From Isosphaeraceae bacterium (GTDB taxonomy: Bacteria; Planctomycetota; Planctomycetia; Isosphaerales; Isosphaeraceae), in contig JANXSX010000043.1 of the NCBI GenBank assembly GCA_025356475.1, forward strand, positions 88,397-152,396: 64,000 nucleotides of DNA, written 5' to 3'. The notes under the pieces are model-generated. The model was not told where the DNA came from. It ran no database searches and saw nothing but the letters and a program-made list of their open reading frames with translations. Position 1 is the stretch's first letter, and each line of letters begins with the position of its first letter. Shown piece by piece: positions 9,460-17,953 of the stretch. A program made the position numbers and the translations under genes.

Positions 9460-10377
9460 TCACTTGCGTGCTTTAGGAGCACCGATCGGCTGCCGGGCTC
9501 CAGCGGTGGGGGGCCGCTGGCCGACTGCGGTTCCTTGGGCTTTATTGGCTTCGTTTCGCTCGACGGTCCAGCCCGTATACTTCTCTCCCACGAAGAACTT
9601 GCTGAAGTCCGTGGTCGGATTCGACTCCATTTTGGTGAACCAGTAATCCTTGGTGTCGCGAGTTTTGTCCACGAGCCGGAGTTGCCGAGGCTGGAGGGTA
9701 ACCTTGTCGAGCTGCGCAAATGCTTCTTCGAAGGCTTCGAGGTCGATGGCCATCAGTGGAATGATCTTGATCACGTAGACTTCGGGCGTCTCCGAGGTCA
9801 GGGTCATTTTGTAACGCTTCTTGGCCTGCTCGGCTTTCATATTGAAGAGGAACGGCAACGGCCCTTCATCCATAGCGCGTTGGCGCTCCTCGGCGGCAAG
9901 TGCGTGGATGATGATCTGCTTGACGGGCGGGAAGTACTGCCAGACTTCCTTACCGGTGGAGATGATCCGTTCGTGTGGCTTTAACTCTTTCTTGGTCGTC
10001 TTCGGATCGACGTCCGACTTCTGGAGATCCACCCAAGCGAGGTTGGGACTTTGAAGAACGGCCCGTCCTTCATACGTGGTCTTGCCCCAGCCACGCTCCG
10101 TGTCGATGCGCGTAAAGAGGACATCGAGCTTGGTGACGGTCGCGCTGTTAGCCTCCCACTTCTTGAGGAGAGCCTCCATCTTCGCGGCCGCCTCGGGGTC
10201 GACGGGTTTTGGGGCGACGGCGGCTGCCTGGGTTGGCGCGGCCTTGGATTGAGCGGGTCGTGCGGCTCCGCCCGAAGATGGGGCTGTCGCCGGGCGAGGG
10301 GTCTGAGCCCAGCTCGGGGTCGCGCCGATCACAAATGCGGCCAAACTGCCCCAAAATACTGTCTGAGTCCATCGCAT
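9460..10377 (-). CDS. TIGR03009-type secreted planctomycete protein
   Basis: ATG 10377 is chosen because GGAGGAG lies ten bases upstream and a signal peptide follows (residues 8-24, ending PSWA). After a Pro/Ala-rich linker (about 25-65) comes a LolA-like beta-rich region (about 70-275): EALLKKWEANSATVTKLDV, then ISTGKEVWQYFPPVKQI, then PLPFLFNMKAEQAKKRY. This matches my recollection of the planctomycete family TIGR03009, thought to be envelope proteins distantly related to outer-membrane lipoprotein carriers. The tail is rich in Gly, Pro and basic residues. The gene stands alone, 320 bases upstream of the long NfeD start. Function is unproven. Confidence 0.83.
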   Translation of the reverse strand: MRWTQTVFWGSLAAFVIGATPSWAQTPRPATAPSSGGAARPAQSKAAPTQAAAVAPKPVDPEAAAKMEALLKKWEANSATVTKLDVLFTRIDTERGWGKTTYEGRAVLQSPNLAWVDLQKSDVDPKTTKKELKPHERIISTGKEVWQYFPPVKQIIIHALAAEERQRAMDEGPLPFLFNMKAEQAKKRYKMTLTSETPEVYVIKIIPLMAIDLEAFEEAFAQLDKVTLQPRQLRLVDKTRDTKDYWFTKMESNPTTDFSKFFVGEKYTGWTVERNEANKAQGTAVGQRPPTAGARQPIGAPKARK

Positions 10378-10794
10378 CGCGGCAGTCTCCTCCTGAGTCC
10401 AGCGCAAGCTGGGAAGCCGATTCCGGCGGTGGTGATACCCGATCAGGCCAATTTCCACTAGGCCAGCCGGAATCTTTATCCCAGCGATCACAGCAAGAAT
10501 GTCGTGGTTTGGGCACGATCGTCGGATTACCCCCCCAAACAACCGATCTGCGCGAATTGAATGCACCTCCTGCGTCCTCTATCAGCAGTGAATGACTTCG
10601 GGTGGGAGTCGGGACCAAGAATCCCTGGGCACTTCCACGCACAAATCGGTTGGCATAAGATTCGCCATTCTTCCCTCTCGTCAAAAAACCGCTCAGGAGG
10701 ACTCCGATGCGACCGAGTTTACCGCGCGATGCTGCTCCTCCTTCGTGGGACCTTCCACTTATCTCTCTCTCGGATCGAGGGCCGAGGTAATTGC

Positions 10795-10823
10795 TTGACG
10801 AGTTGAGTCTGTTCCCTGAGAAT
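10795..10823 (+). promoter_or_regulatory. possible promoter of the MEMO1-like operon
   Basis: TTGACG (10795-10800) and GAGAAT (10818-10823) are 17 bases apart, giving a start about 30 bases before ATG 10859. The -10 match is modest. The rest of the 480-base divergent gap from 10378 shows nothing else I can name. Confidence 0.35.
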
Positions 10824-10858
10824 ACTCGCATTCGCTTGCATCTCTAGTGGGACATGGC

Positions 10859-12118
10859 ATGGCGACGCTGGAACATCCCCGGCTCCGACCCCTCTCGGGC
10901 CGCCGTGTCGAGCATGAAGGCAGCCATTTCGTGGCTCTCATGGACCCGGCTGGAGTTTTGACGAACCCCGTTCTGATCCCGTTAGAAGCCTATGAAACCG
11001 TAGTCCGTCACTTTGACGGCGCAAATTCTTGGCCGATGATCCAGGCAAACGCCCTACGCGATACCGGCCAGTTCGTGAGCCTGAGCCAAATTCAGCAACT
11101 TGTCGAGCAACTCGACCACTCCATGGTTCTGGATGGACCGACATTCGCAGAGTTCACGACCGCCTATCTCGAACAAACGTCCAGACCTGCTGCGATGGCC
11201 GGTCGGTCGTACTCGGCGACGGGACGAGCCTTGGAAGCGGAACTTCTCCGCTACTTCACAGGAGCGGGGGGTGCTGGTGAGCCGGGGCTGAACAGTGGCT
11301 CCGCCTTACGTGGGATCATCTGCCCCCATATCGACTTCGGGCGTGGTGGTCCTGTCTACACGTGGGCGTACAAGGAGCTGATCGAACAGTCTGATGCTGA
11401 GGTCTTTGTCATCTTGGGGGTTGCTCACCAGACGTGCCGAAGGCGGTTTGCGCTGACTCGTAAGGACTTCGAAACCCCGCTGGGGATCGCGGCAACGGAT
11501 CGCTCTTATGTCGATCGGATCGCCGAGGTGGCTGGCTCGCAGTACTTCGACGACGAACTTGCCCATCGAACCGAGCACTCGATCGAGTTCCAGGCCGTCT
11601 TCCTCCGGTATCTCCTGGGCGGGAAGCGACCGTTCTCGATCGTACCGATTCTGGTCGGATCGTTCGATGACCTCATGGAGCGGGGGATCGACCCGATCAG
11701 CGATCCTGAAGTCTCCTCGTTTATCCATGCACTCAAGTTAGCAGAGGCTGGATGCGAGCGCCGAGTTGCCTATATCGGTGGCATCGACCTCTGCCACGTC
11801 GGCCCCGAGTTTGGCGACGCACGTCCGGTCGACGACTTCATGAAGAAGAATATTCGGGAGTTCGATGAGGCGATCCTCGCGAGAGCTGTGGCGGTCGATC
11901 CGCAGGGATGGTTTGCGACGGCTGCCAAGATCCACAATGCCAGTCGAGTTTGTGGGCTTGCCGCAACCTATACAATGCTGTATGCCATGGGTGAAGCTCG
12001 TGGACGTCTGCTACGTTACGATCAGGCGGTGAATCCTTCGGCGACGTGTTGTGTGACGTTCGCCAGTGTGGCCTATGACGAGATTCCCGCAGGACAGCTC
12101 AAGGTGTCCACACCGTGA
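10859..12118 (+). CDS. MEMO1-family protein (AmmeMemoRadiSam system protein B)
   Basis: The reading frame can begin at GTG 10847, but ATG 10859 (four codons in) is preferred. The 419-residue product has a short N-terminal region (about 1-135) and a MEMO domain (about 145-410) with the family's conserved His/Asp-rich blocks: CPHIDFGRGG, GVAHQTC, EHSIEFQAVF and GGIDLCHVGPEF. MEMO proteins resemble class III extradiol dioxygenases and in prokaryotes usually occur with an AMMECR1 protein and a radical SAM enzyme; neither is next door here. The gene overlaps the next start by four bases, so the pair is translationally coupled. The biochemical role is unknown. Confidence 0.88.
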   Translation: MATLEHPRLRPLSGRRVEHEGSHFVALMDPAGVLTNPVLIPLEAYETVVRHFDGANSWPMIQANALRDTGQFVSLSQIQQLVEQLDHSMVLDGPTFAEFTTAYLEQTSRPAAMAGRSYSATGRALEAELLRYFTGAGGAGEPGLNSGSALRGIICPHIDFGRGGPVYTWAYKELIEQSDAEVFVILGVAHQTCRRRFALTRKDFETPLGIAATDRSYVDRIAEVAGSQYFDDELAHRTEHSIEFQAVFLRYLLGGKRPFSIVPILVGSFDDLMERGIDPISDPEVSSFIHALKLAEAGCERRVAYIGGIDLCHVGPEFGDARPVDDFMKKNIREFDEAILARAVAVDPQGWFATAAKIHNASRVCGLAATYTMLYAMGEARGRLLRYDQAVNPSATCCVTFASVAYDEIPAGQLKVSTP

Positions 12119-13044
12119 ACGAAACCGAACAGGCCCTTCCTACCGAGACACGCCAGCCCTGTCCTGCACCGGCGGACTTCGCGCATGAGGTCGCGGAATA
12201 CGATCGCTTGGCCACCCAAGACGTGTTTCAGGGGCCAAGGCACCGGATGCACTACCGAATGCTCGGTCAAGGGCCTCCGCTCATCTTAAGCCCTGGTATT
12301 GCATCGACTTATCGCGGATACGCCCTACTCCTGAACAAGCTCTCAGAACGATTCCAGACGATCGTTTATGAATACCCTGGTGATCAACCCGACGATGCAG
12401 CAAAGCTCCGACAAATCTCGCATGAACACATGGTGGATGATGTCTTCGGCTTGATCGATCATCTCAACCTGGGACGTGTTTTTCTCGTGGGGATTTCCTT
12501 TGGGTCGACGATCACCTTGGCAGCTCTCCACCGAGAGCCTCGCCGATTCCCGAAGGCGGCGGTCCAGGGGGGATTTGCGTTCCGCTCGTTCTCCAGGGCC
12601 GAACGCTTAGCCCTCCGATTTGGGCGATTGATGCCGGGAACGCTCGCGAACCTGCCAATGCGGGAGCCTGTGTTGACCTACAACGGCAAGAGTGAATTCC
12701 CGAAGGTCATCCTCGATCGCTGGCCGCTTTACGTCGAAGAGAACGCTCTGACCCCGATTGCCCCAATGGCGCATCGGCTCGACTTACTCACGCACCTTGA
12801 CCTGCGACCGTTACTCGAGCATGTTCCGAATGAGGTCCTAATTCTCCAGGGTGCTGAAGACAGGATCGTATCTCGGTCGCTTCACGATGAGTTGTGTGCG
12901 GGGCTTCCCAGCGCACGCAGCGTAATCATGCCTTTACTCGGTCATCAGATTCATTACACAGCCCCCGAAGCGATGGCTCACACCATCTCTGAGTTTTTCC
13001 TGCCATGTGCGCCGGGCGGATGCCCGAACGAGCCCAAGGACTGA
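12115..13044 (+). CDS. alpha/beta hydrolase
   Basis: The GTG start at 12115 overlaps the preceding TGA (GTGA). The 309-residue product has an alpha/beta-hydrolase fold: oxyanion region near LILSPGIASTYRGY, nucleophile elbow GISFGS (Ser about residue 129), a cap region near 160-215, and a late acid and His (GAEDRIVS, then LLGHQIHY). Substrate cannot be told from the sequence. It sits between the MEMO1-like gene and a cobalamin methyltransferase in a tight plus-strand run, four bases before the next start. Confidence 0.87.
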   Translation: MNETEQALPTETRQPCPAPADFAHEVAEYDRLATQDVFQGPRHRMHYRMLGQGPPLILSPGIASTYRGYALLLNKLSERFQTIVYEYPGDQPDDAAKLRQISHEHMVDDVFGLIDHLNLGRVFLVGISFGSTITLAALHREPRRFPKAAVQGGFAFRSFSRAERLALRFGRLMPGTLANLPMREPVLTYNGKSEFPKVILDRWPLYVEENALTPIAPMAHRLDLLTHLDLRPLLEHVPNEVLILQGAEDRIVSRSLHDELCAGLPSARSVIMPLLGHQIHYTAPEAMAHTISEFFLPCAPGGCPNEPKD

Positions 13045-13048
13045 TCCC

Positions 13049-14314
13049 GTGCCGGAACAGCATGCGAAGCTGGTGATTGTAGGGATCGGTGACGACGGTC
13101 TCTCGGGACTCACCGAGTCGGCCCGGAAGATCTTGCAAGAGGCGGACGTCCTCCTTGGGGCGAGCACTACGCTCAGACTCTTGGCAGGTCTCCCAGGGCG
13201 GCAGGTCATTCTTGACCCCGACATGCCATCGGCGCTCCGGCAGGTCCGTGAGGCAACCAAAGGTCAACGACCCGTCCTCGTAAGCGGCGGCGATCCTCTG
13301 TTTTACGGGGTCGCACGCTACCTCTGCGATCGGCTCGGCAAAGAGCATTTTGACGTGATCCCCCACGTTAGCAGTATGCAGCTTGCCTTTGCACGAGTGA
13401 AAGAGTCTTGGGAAGACGCCTACCTCGCAAGCTTAGGCGGTCGACCGATCGAGACTCTGATTGACCGGATCCGGATCGCCGAGAAGGTTGGGCTGTTCTC
13501 CAGTGATGACGTACCACCTTCCCGGCTGGCAAAGGCCCTGCTCGATCGGGGCATCGACTATTTCCGAGCCTATGTCTGCGAGAATCTAGGTTCTCCCGAT
13601 GAGCGTGTGACACAGTGCGACCTGGCCGATCTGGTCGACCAAGAATTTGACCCGCTGAATGTCCTTATTCTCATTCGCAAACCGAACCGGCCCGATCAGG
13701 CGAACCGGGCAGGCCGCTACCGACTGTTCGGCAATCCGGATGAAGCGTTTGCGCAGAGTCAGCCCAAGCGTGGGCTGATTACCCAGGCTGAGGTCCGATC
13801 GATCGCACTCGCCCAACTCGATATCCGACCGACGAGCGTCGTCTGGGATATCGGCGCTGGTTCAGGAAGCGTCGCCATTGAGGCCGCTCAACTCGCCCCT
13901 CATGGTCTCGTCTACGCAATTGAGCCGGAACTCGGTGATATCGCCTTAATTCAAGCGAATGCCGAGATGTTCGGCGTCCCGAACGTCAGACCGATCGCAG
14001 GTCGTGCCCCCGAGATACTGTCGGCACTTCCGGAACCTGACGCAATCTTCATCGGAGGAACGGGCCGCCAGGTCGATCCTGTGCTGACCTCCGCCTACGC
14101 ACGACTCGCCCCCGGAGGCCGGATGGCCGTCAACGTTGCAACGATCGACGGCTTGGCGACCGCGTATCAGACCCTCAAGAGTCTTGCCGGTGAGGTTCGA
14201 CTTTGGAACGTCGCAATCGCCCGTGGCATCGAACAGATGGAACGGGTCCGATTTGATGCTGTAAACCCGACGTTCTTACTTGCTGTGGTCAAGACAGTGA
14301 CCCCCGGGGATTGA
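13049..14314 (+). CDS. cobL: precorrin-6Y C5,15-methyltransferase (decarboxylating), CbiE-CbiT fusion
   Basis: GTG 13049 is chosen because AAGGA lies eight bases upstream and the tetrapyrrole-methylase start (KLVIVGIGDDGLSGL) follows directly; an in-frame extension to 13007 overlaps the preceding gene. Residues about 5-200 are CbiE-like, with VSGGDPLFYGVARYL near the SAM site. Residues about 230-400 are CbiT-like, with VWDIGAGSGSVAIEAA, the SAM-binding loop. Together they methylate C5 and C15 and decarboxylate the acetate side chain in corrin synthesis. No other cobalamin gene is in the window. A weak 7-bp hairpin at 14335-14359 may end the transcript. Confidence 0.92.
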   Translation: MPEQHAKLVIVGIGDDGLSGLTESARKILQEADVLLGASTTLRLLAGLPGRQVILDPDMPSALRQVREATKGQRPVLVSGGDPLFYGVARYLCDRLGKEHFDVIPHVSSMQLAFARVKESWEDAYLASLGGRPIETLIDRIRIAEKVGLFSSDDVPPSRLAKALLDRGIDYFRAYVCENLGSPDERVTQCDLADLVDQEFDPLNVLILIRKPNRPDQANRAGRYRLFGNPDEAFAQSQPKRGLITQAEVRSIALAQLDIRPTSVVWDIGAGSGSVAIEAAQLAPHGLVYAIEPELGDIALIQANAEMFGVPNVRPIAGRAPEILSALPEPDAIFIGGTGRQVDPVLTSAYARLAPGGRMAVNVATIDGLATAYQTLKSLAGEVRLWNVAIARGIEQMERVRFDAVNPTFLLAVVKTVTPGD

Positions 14315-14454
14315 GTCGAACGTCAAAAATTCACACCGCACTCGAGATTCAGGTGCGGTTGGCCACATACGATTGTGGACGCCGACTTGTTCGGATAAAG
14401 TATTAAGTTGGGTTCTTTCGTTAGACGAATCGTTGAGATCAGGATACTCACTTC

Positions 14455-15237
14455 ATGCCGTCAGGTGGAGATTTCCCAAAACTCGACTTTATCGCCGTTG
14501 GGGCTCACCCCGATGATGTCGAAATCGCTTGCGGAGGGACTCTCGCGCGTCTTAGCCGACTCGGATATAAGGTTGGGATCGTTGATTTGACCGATGGCGA
14601 GCCAACTCCGCTTTCGCCGGGTCCCGATATTCGCGCTGCGGAAGCAACCCTTGCAGGGGAGATCCTCGGTGTTGCGTTACGTATCAACCTGAATTTGCCC
14701 AATCGTCGCTTGTTCGACAACTTCGAGTCCCGCGTTGCCCTTGCTAAAGTGTTTCGCCAGTATCGACCTCGGGTCGTGGTCGGCTTCGCAGGCAAGACGG
14801 TGATGGCGTCTCCTGACCATTTCCAGGCGATGTTAATCACCGACGCCGCTGTTTTTTATAGCAGGCTCACTAAATGGGACGAATACTTCGACGGGTTGCC
14901 TGTACATACAATCTCGTCACAATTCGGGTTTGCGATCCCGCTCCACAGTATCGAATCTCCCTCCGACACCTCCGGGACAATCATCGCAGATATTTCGGGC
15001 TGTCTGGAACAGAAAATCGAAGCGATCCGGGCCTATAAGACACAATTCCCCTCCTCCAAATCCAAGATCTTCGGAGCTGTGGAATCGATGAATCGATACC
15101 ACGGACTGACGGCTGGATTCGAGGCAGGTGAGATCTTTTTGACGTACCGATCGATTGGCGTCAATGACCTGGTGAGTTGGAGTTGCCCGCCGGATGGGGC
15201 AGTGACAAGCCGTCCCACTTCCAATAGTCTCTCCTGA
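14455..15237 (+). CDS. PIG-L family deacetylase, BshB1-like
   Basis: The 260-residue product opens with the zinc-binding signature AHPDDVE (residues about 17-23) and has a second metal region around SPDHFQA (about 120-126), as in LmbE/PIG-L de-N-acetylases. Overall layout and [10 protein letters not shown] recall bacillithiol-type GlcNAc-malate deacetylases, but the C-terminal 25 residues differ and substrate assignment is not secure. It begins 140 bases after cobL and ends 16 bases before the phosphatase gene. No partner gene for bacillithiol synthesis is visible. Confidence 0.85.
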   Translation: MPSGGDFPKLDFIAVGAHPDDVEIACGGTLARLSRLGYKVGIVDLTDGEPTPLSPGPDIRAAEATLAGEILGVALRINLNLPNRRLFDNFESRVALAKVFRQYRPRVVVGFAGKTVMASPDHFQAMLITDAAVFYSRLTKWDEYFDGLPVHTISSQFGFAIPLHSIESPSDTSGTIIADISGCLEQKIEAIRAYKTQFPSSKSKIFGAVESMNRYHGLTAGFEAGEIFLTYRSIGVNDLVSWSCPPDGAVTSRPTSNSLS

Positions 15238-15253
15238 ACCAAAGGCGGATGAT

Positions 15254-16210
15254 GTGTCCTTGAAATCTCTTTGGAATCGACTTGTGGGGGGCTTCACGAG
15301 TAAACCAGCTCGTCGCCGAAAGAGTGGGGCTCCTGATCCTACGGGCGAGTTCTTAGCCCCGGACCCGAAAACCCCGCAATCCACGAGTGGTCACGTCAGT
15401 CGGCTCAAGGTTGGGGTCGTCTCAACGGTGGGACTTTATCGTGAGCACAACGAAGATAATTTCTCAGTTCCGGGCACCCCTCACGTCAAGCATGACGGTA
15501 TCATAGATACAGAATTAACCACTTTCACAACTCTTGACGTTGTTGATCAGTGGGTTCCTCTTGTCGTTGCCGACGGAATGGGGGGACAGCTCGCTGGCGA
15601 GAAGGCGAGCTTGATGGCTGTCGAGATGATCCCCCGCGAATTGATTCGCCGGCTGGCGACGATTGAGTTGGATGAAAAGGTCGCTCAACGCACCGTTCGC
15701 GACGCTGTCGCAGAGGTGAATAAAGAAATTTTAGCCATTTCGCACATTGGGGCTGAATTTTCGAACATGGGAACAACCGTCGTTCTGACGGTCTTTCGGA
15801 AAAATCGAGTCTATGTGGCCGGGATTGGCGACTCAAGAGCGTATCGACTACGCAACGAAAAAATCGAGCGGCTCACCAAGGATCACTCGCTGGCTGACGC
15901 ACTAAGCGAGGCAGGCACAATCACCGCCGCCGAAGTGAAGAACCATAAGTTCAAGAATGTCCTGTACTTGTATCTTGGGAGCAAAGAAGCGCGTGGGGGC
16001 CCCGAACAAGTCGCAGTTCTCGACGTTCTGCCTGGCGATCGCTTTTTACTCGCGACCGATGGACTGACTGGGGTAGTCGAAGACGACCAACTCTCCGGGA
16101 TCTTGAGCTCGACTGCCGACCCTCAGAGGGCCGCGAAAGTGCTCGTCGATCTGGCCCTCGACAATTTATCGCGTGATAATGTGACTGTCATGGTGATCCA
16201 CGTCGAATAA
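15254..16210 (+). CDS. PP2C-family protein serine/threonine phosphatase
   Basis: GTG 15254 gives a 318-residue protein. After a basic, disordered N-terminus of about 50 residues comes a PP2C domain with the standard metal-binding blocks: EHNEDNF, VVADGMGGQLAGEKAS, GIGDSRAYRLR, TKDHSLADAL, LLATDGLTG and DNVTVMVI. It removes phosphate from Ser/Thr residues, opposing Hanks-type kinases. The next gene, 41 bases downstream, encodes such a kinase, so the two probably form a reversible switch. Confidence 0.92.
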   Translation: MSLKSLWNRLVGGFTSKPARRRKSGAPDPTGEFLAPDPKTPQSTSGHVSRLKVGVVSTVGLYREHNEDNFSVPGTPHVKHDGIIDTELTTFTTLDVVDQWVPLVVADGMGGQLAGEKASLMAVEMIPRELIRRLATIELDEKVAQRTVRDAVAEVNKEILAISHIGAEFSNMGTTVVLTVFRKNRVYVAGIGDSRAYRLRNEKIERLTKDHSLADALSEAGTITAAEVKNHKFKNVLYLYLGSKEARGGPEQVAVLDVLPGDRFLLATDGLTGVVEDDQLSGILSSTADPQRAAKVLVDLALDNLSRDNVTVMVIHVE

Positions 16211-16251
16211 GCTCTCCTCCCATCGCTGCCGCGTCCAAGGACTAACGAACC

Positions 16252-17622
16252 ATGCCGACGCTCGACGAGTTCGTCGCGAACGTCGCGAAGAGCGGCTTGG
16301 TGACCCGTGACGACCTGGAACGGGGCCGGGAGCGTCTGGGATCGACCTCTCCCGAAGGAGCTCCGCTCCAACTGGCGAAACTGCTCATCGGTCAGAATTC
16401 GCTCACCACCTACCAGGCGAGAAAACTCCTCTCCGGGGCCACCAAGGGTTTCTTCCTGGGAGGGTTCAAGATCCTCCGCCCGCTCGGTGAAGGGGGAATG
16501 GGTAAGGTCTATCTCGCCGAGGCTGAGGGAGACAAACGACGCGTCGCAATCAAAGTCCTCCCACCTAAAAAAGCAGCGGAGGAAGATCGGGCCGTCCAGC
16601 GCTTCCGTCGCGAAATGGACCTCTCCCGACGGGTCAACCATCCGAACATTGCTCGCACGCTCGACGTGGGTGAAGCGGGAGGTGTCTACTTCATGATCAT
16701 GGAGTACATCCCCGGTCAAAGCCTCTACGAACTCGTGAAACGCGAGGGAGGTGGCCCCCTGCGTGTGCCCGACACGGCCAAATTCTTCCTCAAGGTCCTT
16801 GATGGACTCGAAGCTGCCCATAGCATCGGCCTGATCCACCGTGACATCAAACCATCAAATATTATGGTGACCCCTGAGGGGGATGCGCGCATCCTCGACA
16901 TGGGCCTCGCCAAGGCGATGAACGAGGCGAGCATCCTGACACGTCCCAACGTTGTGGTCGGAACGCTGGATTATGCCAGCCCTGAACAGCTTGGCGATGC
17001 TGCGCGGGCCAATGAACGGAGTGATCTCTACAGCGTCGGTTGTACGCTTTACTTCACACTCGCAGGCCGACCCCCCTTCGAGGGTGGCGATATCGTCAAT
17101 AAGATTTATAAGCAAAGGATGGAAGATCCCGAACCCCTGGAAAGCGTGGCCAAAGGGGTCCCTTCCTCATTTGCAGCGATCGTCCGTAAGTTGATGGCGA
17201 AGAACCCCAACGATCGGTATCAGAGTGTGGCCGAACTCCGCATCGACATCGCGCGCTGGACTGATCCTGCGACAGTTCGAGCAATCCTGGGCGCACAGGC
17301 CGACGCCGCCCGCGCCTTTCGCCCCCCTCCCCCCTCGCTCGACGACGAAGACCTCCGCTTTTTAGCCGACGACGATCTTTCCCCATCTCTCCCCTCCCTT
17401 CGCGACCTTGGCGACCCTACCCCAGAAGCCCCCCCGGTCCATAAGCTCCCAACCGTTCCACGACCTGTTCTGGTAGTCGAGCCATCCTCACGAGGTGTTC
17501 ACCCTCCAGCTCAAGTCGGCGGGCCAGACGAAGATAACCGCTGGCTAATCCAGTTCAGCATCATCGCTGTCGTGCTGGGGGTTGTCTCGATCCTTATCAT
17601 TAGTTTGATTCAAGCGAGCTAA
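16252..17622 (+). CDS. Hanks-type serine/threonine protein kinase with C-terminal membrane anchor
   Basis: The 456-residue protein has an N-terminal helical region (about 1-70), a kinase domain (about 74-350) and a Pro-rich linker ending in one membrane segment (about 433-453). The glycine-rich loop is LGEGGMGKVYLAEA, the catalytic loop HRDIKPSNIM, and the metal motif reads DMG rather than DFG (ARILDMGLAKAM), leaving the key Asp in place. APE-type motif is SPEQ. The C-terminal anchor implies the kinase faces the cytoplasm. The PP2C phosphatase lies immediately upstream. Similar kinase expansions are common in planctomycetes. Confidence 0.93.
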   Translation: MPTLDEFVANVAKSGLVTRDDLERGRERLGSTSPEGAPLQLAKLLIGQNSLTTYQARKLLSGATKGFFLGGFKILRPLGEGGMGKVYLAEAEGDKRRVAIKVLPPKKAAEEDRAVQRFRREMDLSRRVNHPNIARTLDVGEAGGVYFMIMEYIPGQSLYELVKREGGGPLRVPDTAKFFLKVLDGLEAAHSIGLIHRDIKPSNIMVTPEGDARILDMGLAKAMNEASILTRPNVVVGTLDYASPEQLGDAARANERSDLYSVGCTLYFTLAGRPPFEGGDIVNKIYKQRMEDPEPLESVAKGVPSSFAAIVRKLMAKNPNDRYQSVAELRIDIARWTDPATVRAILGAQADAARAFRPPPPSLDDEDLRFLADDDLSPSLPSLRDLGDPTPEAPPVHKLPTVPRPVLVVEPSSRGVHPPAQVGGPDEDNRWLIQFSIIAVVLGVVSILIISLIQAS

Positions 17623-17698
17623 TGAATACCGGCATTGGTTTTGCTGTTCTATAGTACGGTGACCTGCCCTCCCTTAATTGATGGTCTGAGTGCCCCCA

Positions 17699-17908
17699 AT
17701 GAATCTTTCACTTGCTGCTGAGACTCGAAACACTCGTGCCGAAAAAACAAGCATGCCGGGTTCCGACGATGTCGTCGAGCTTGGCTTGCTGCTTTCGGCA
17801 AAGCGAGCCGAAGAGCTCATTGCCCTCGCACGCCGTCGTGGTTCAAGCGTGGCTCAGCTCCTTCGGGGCTTGATCGACAACGCACTGGCGGCGGAATCCT
17901 TCAACTGA
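17699..17908 (+). CDS. small possible ribbon-helix-helix protein
   Basis: From ATG 17699 (or in-frame GTG 17690) this 69-residue protein has a disordered start and a C-terminal half VELGLLLSAKRAEELIALA followed by SVAQLLRGLIDNAL, which fits a strand-helix-helix pattern of ribbon-helix-helix DNA-binding proteins. No toxin partner lies next to it; the helicase gene follows 45 bases later. The family is not recognised with certainty. Confidence 0.5.
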   Translation: MNLSLAAETRNTRAEKTSMPGSDDVVELGLLLSAKRAEELIALARRRGSSVAQLLRGLIDNALAAESFN

Positions 17909-17953
17909 TACACTTGTCCACTTCGTCGTGATGCGAACGAAGTGGAGTTTGCG

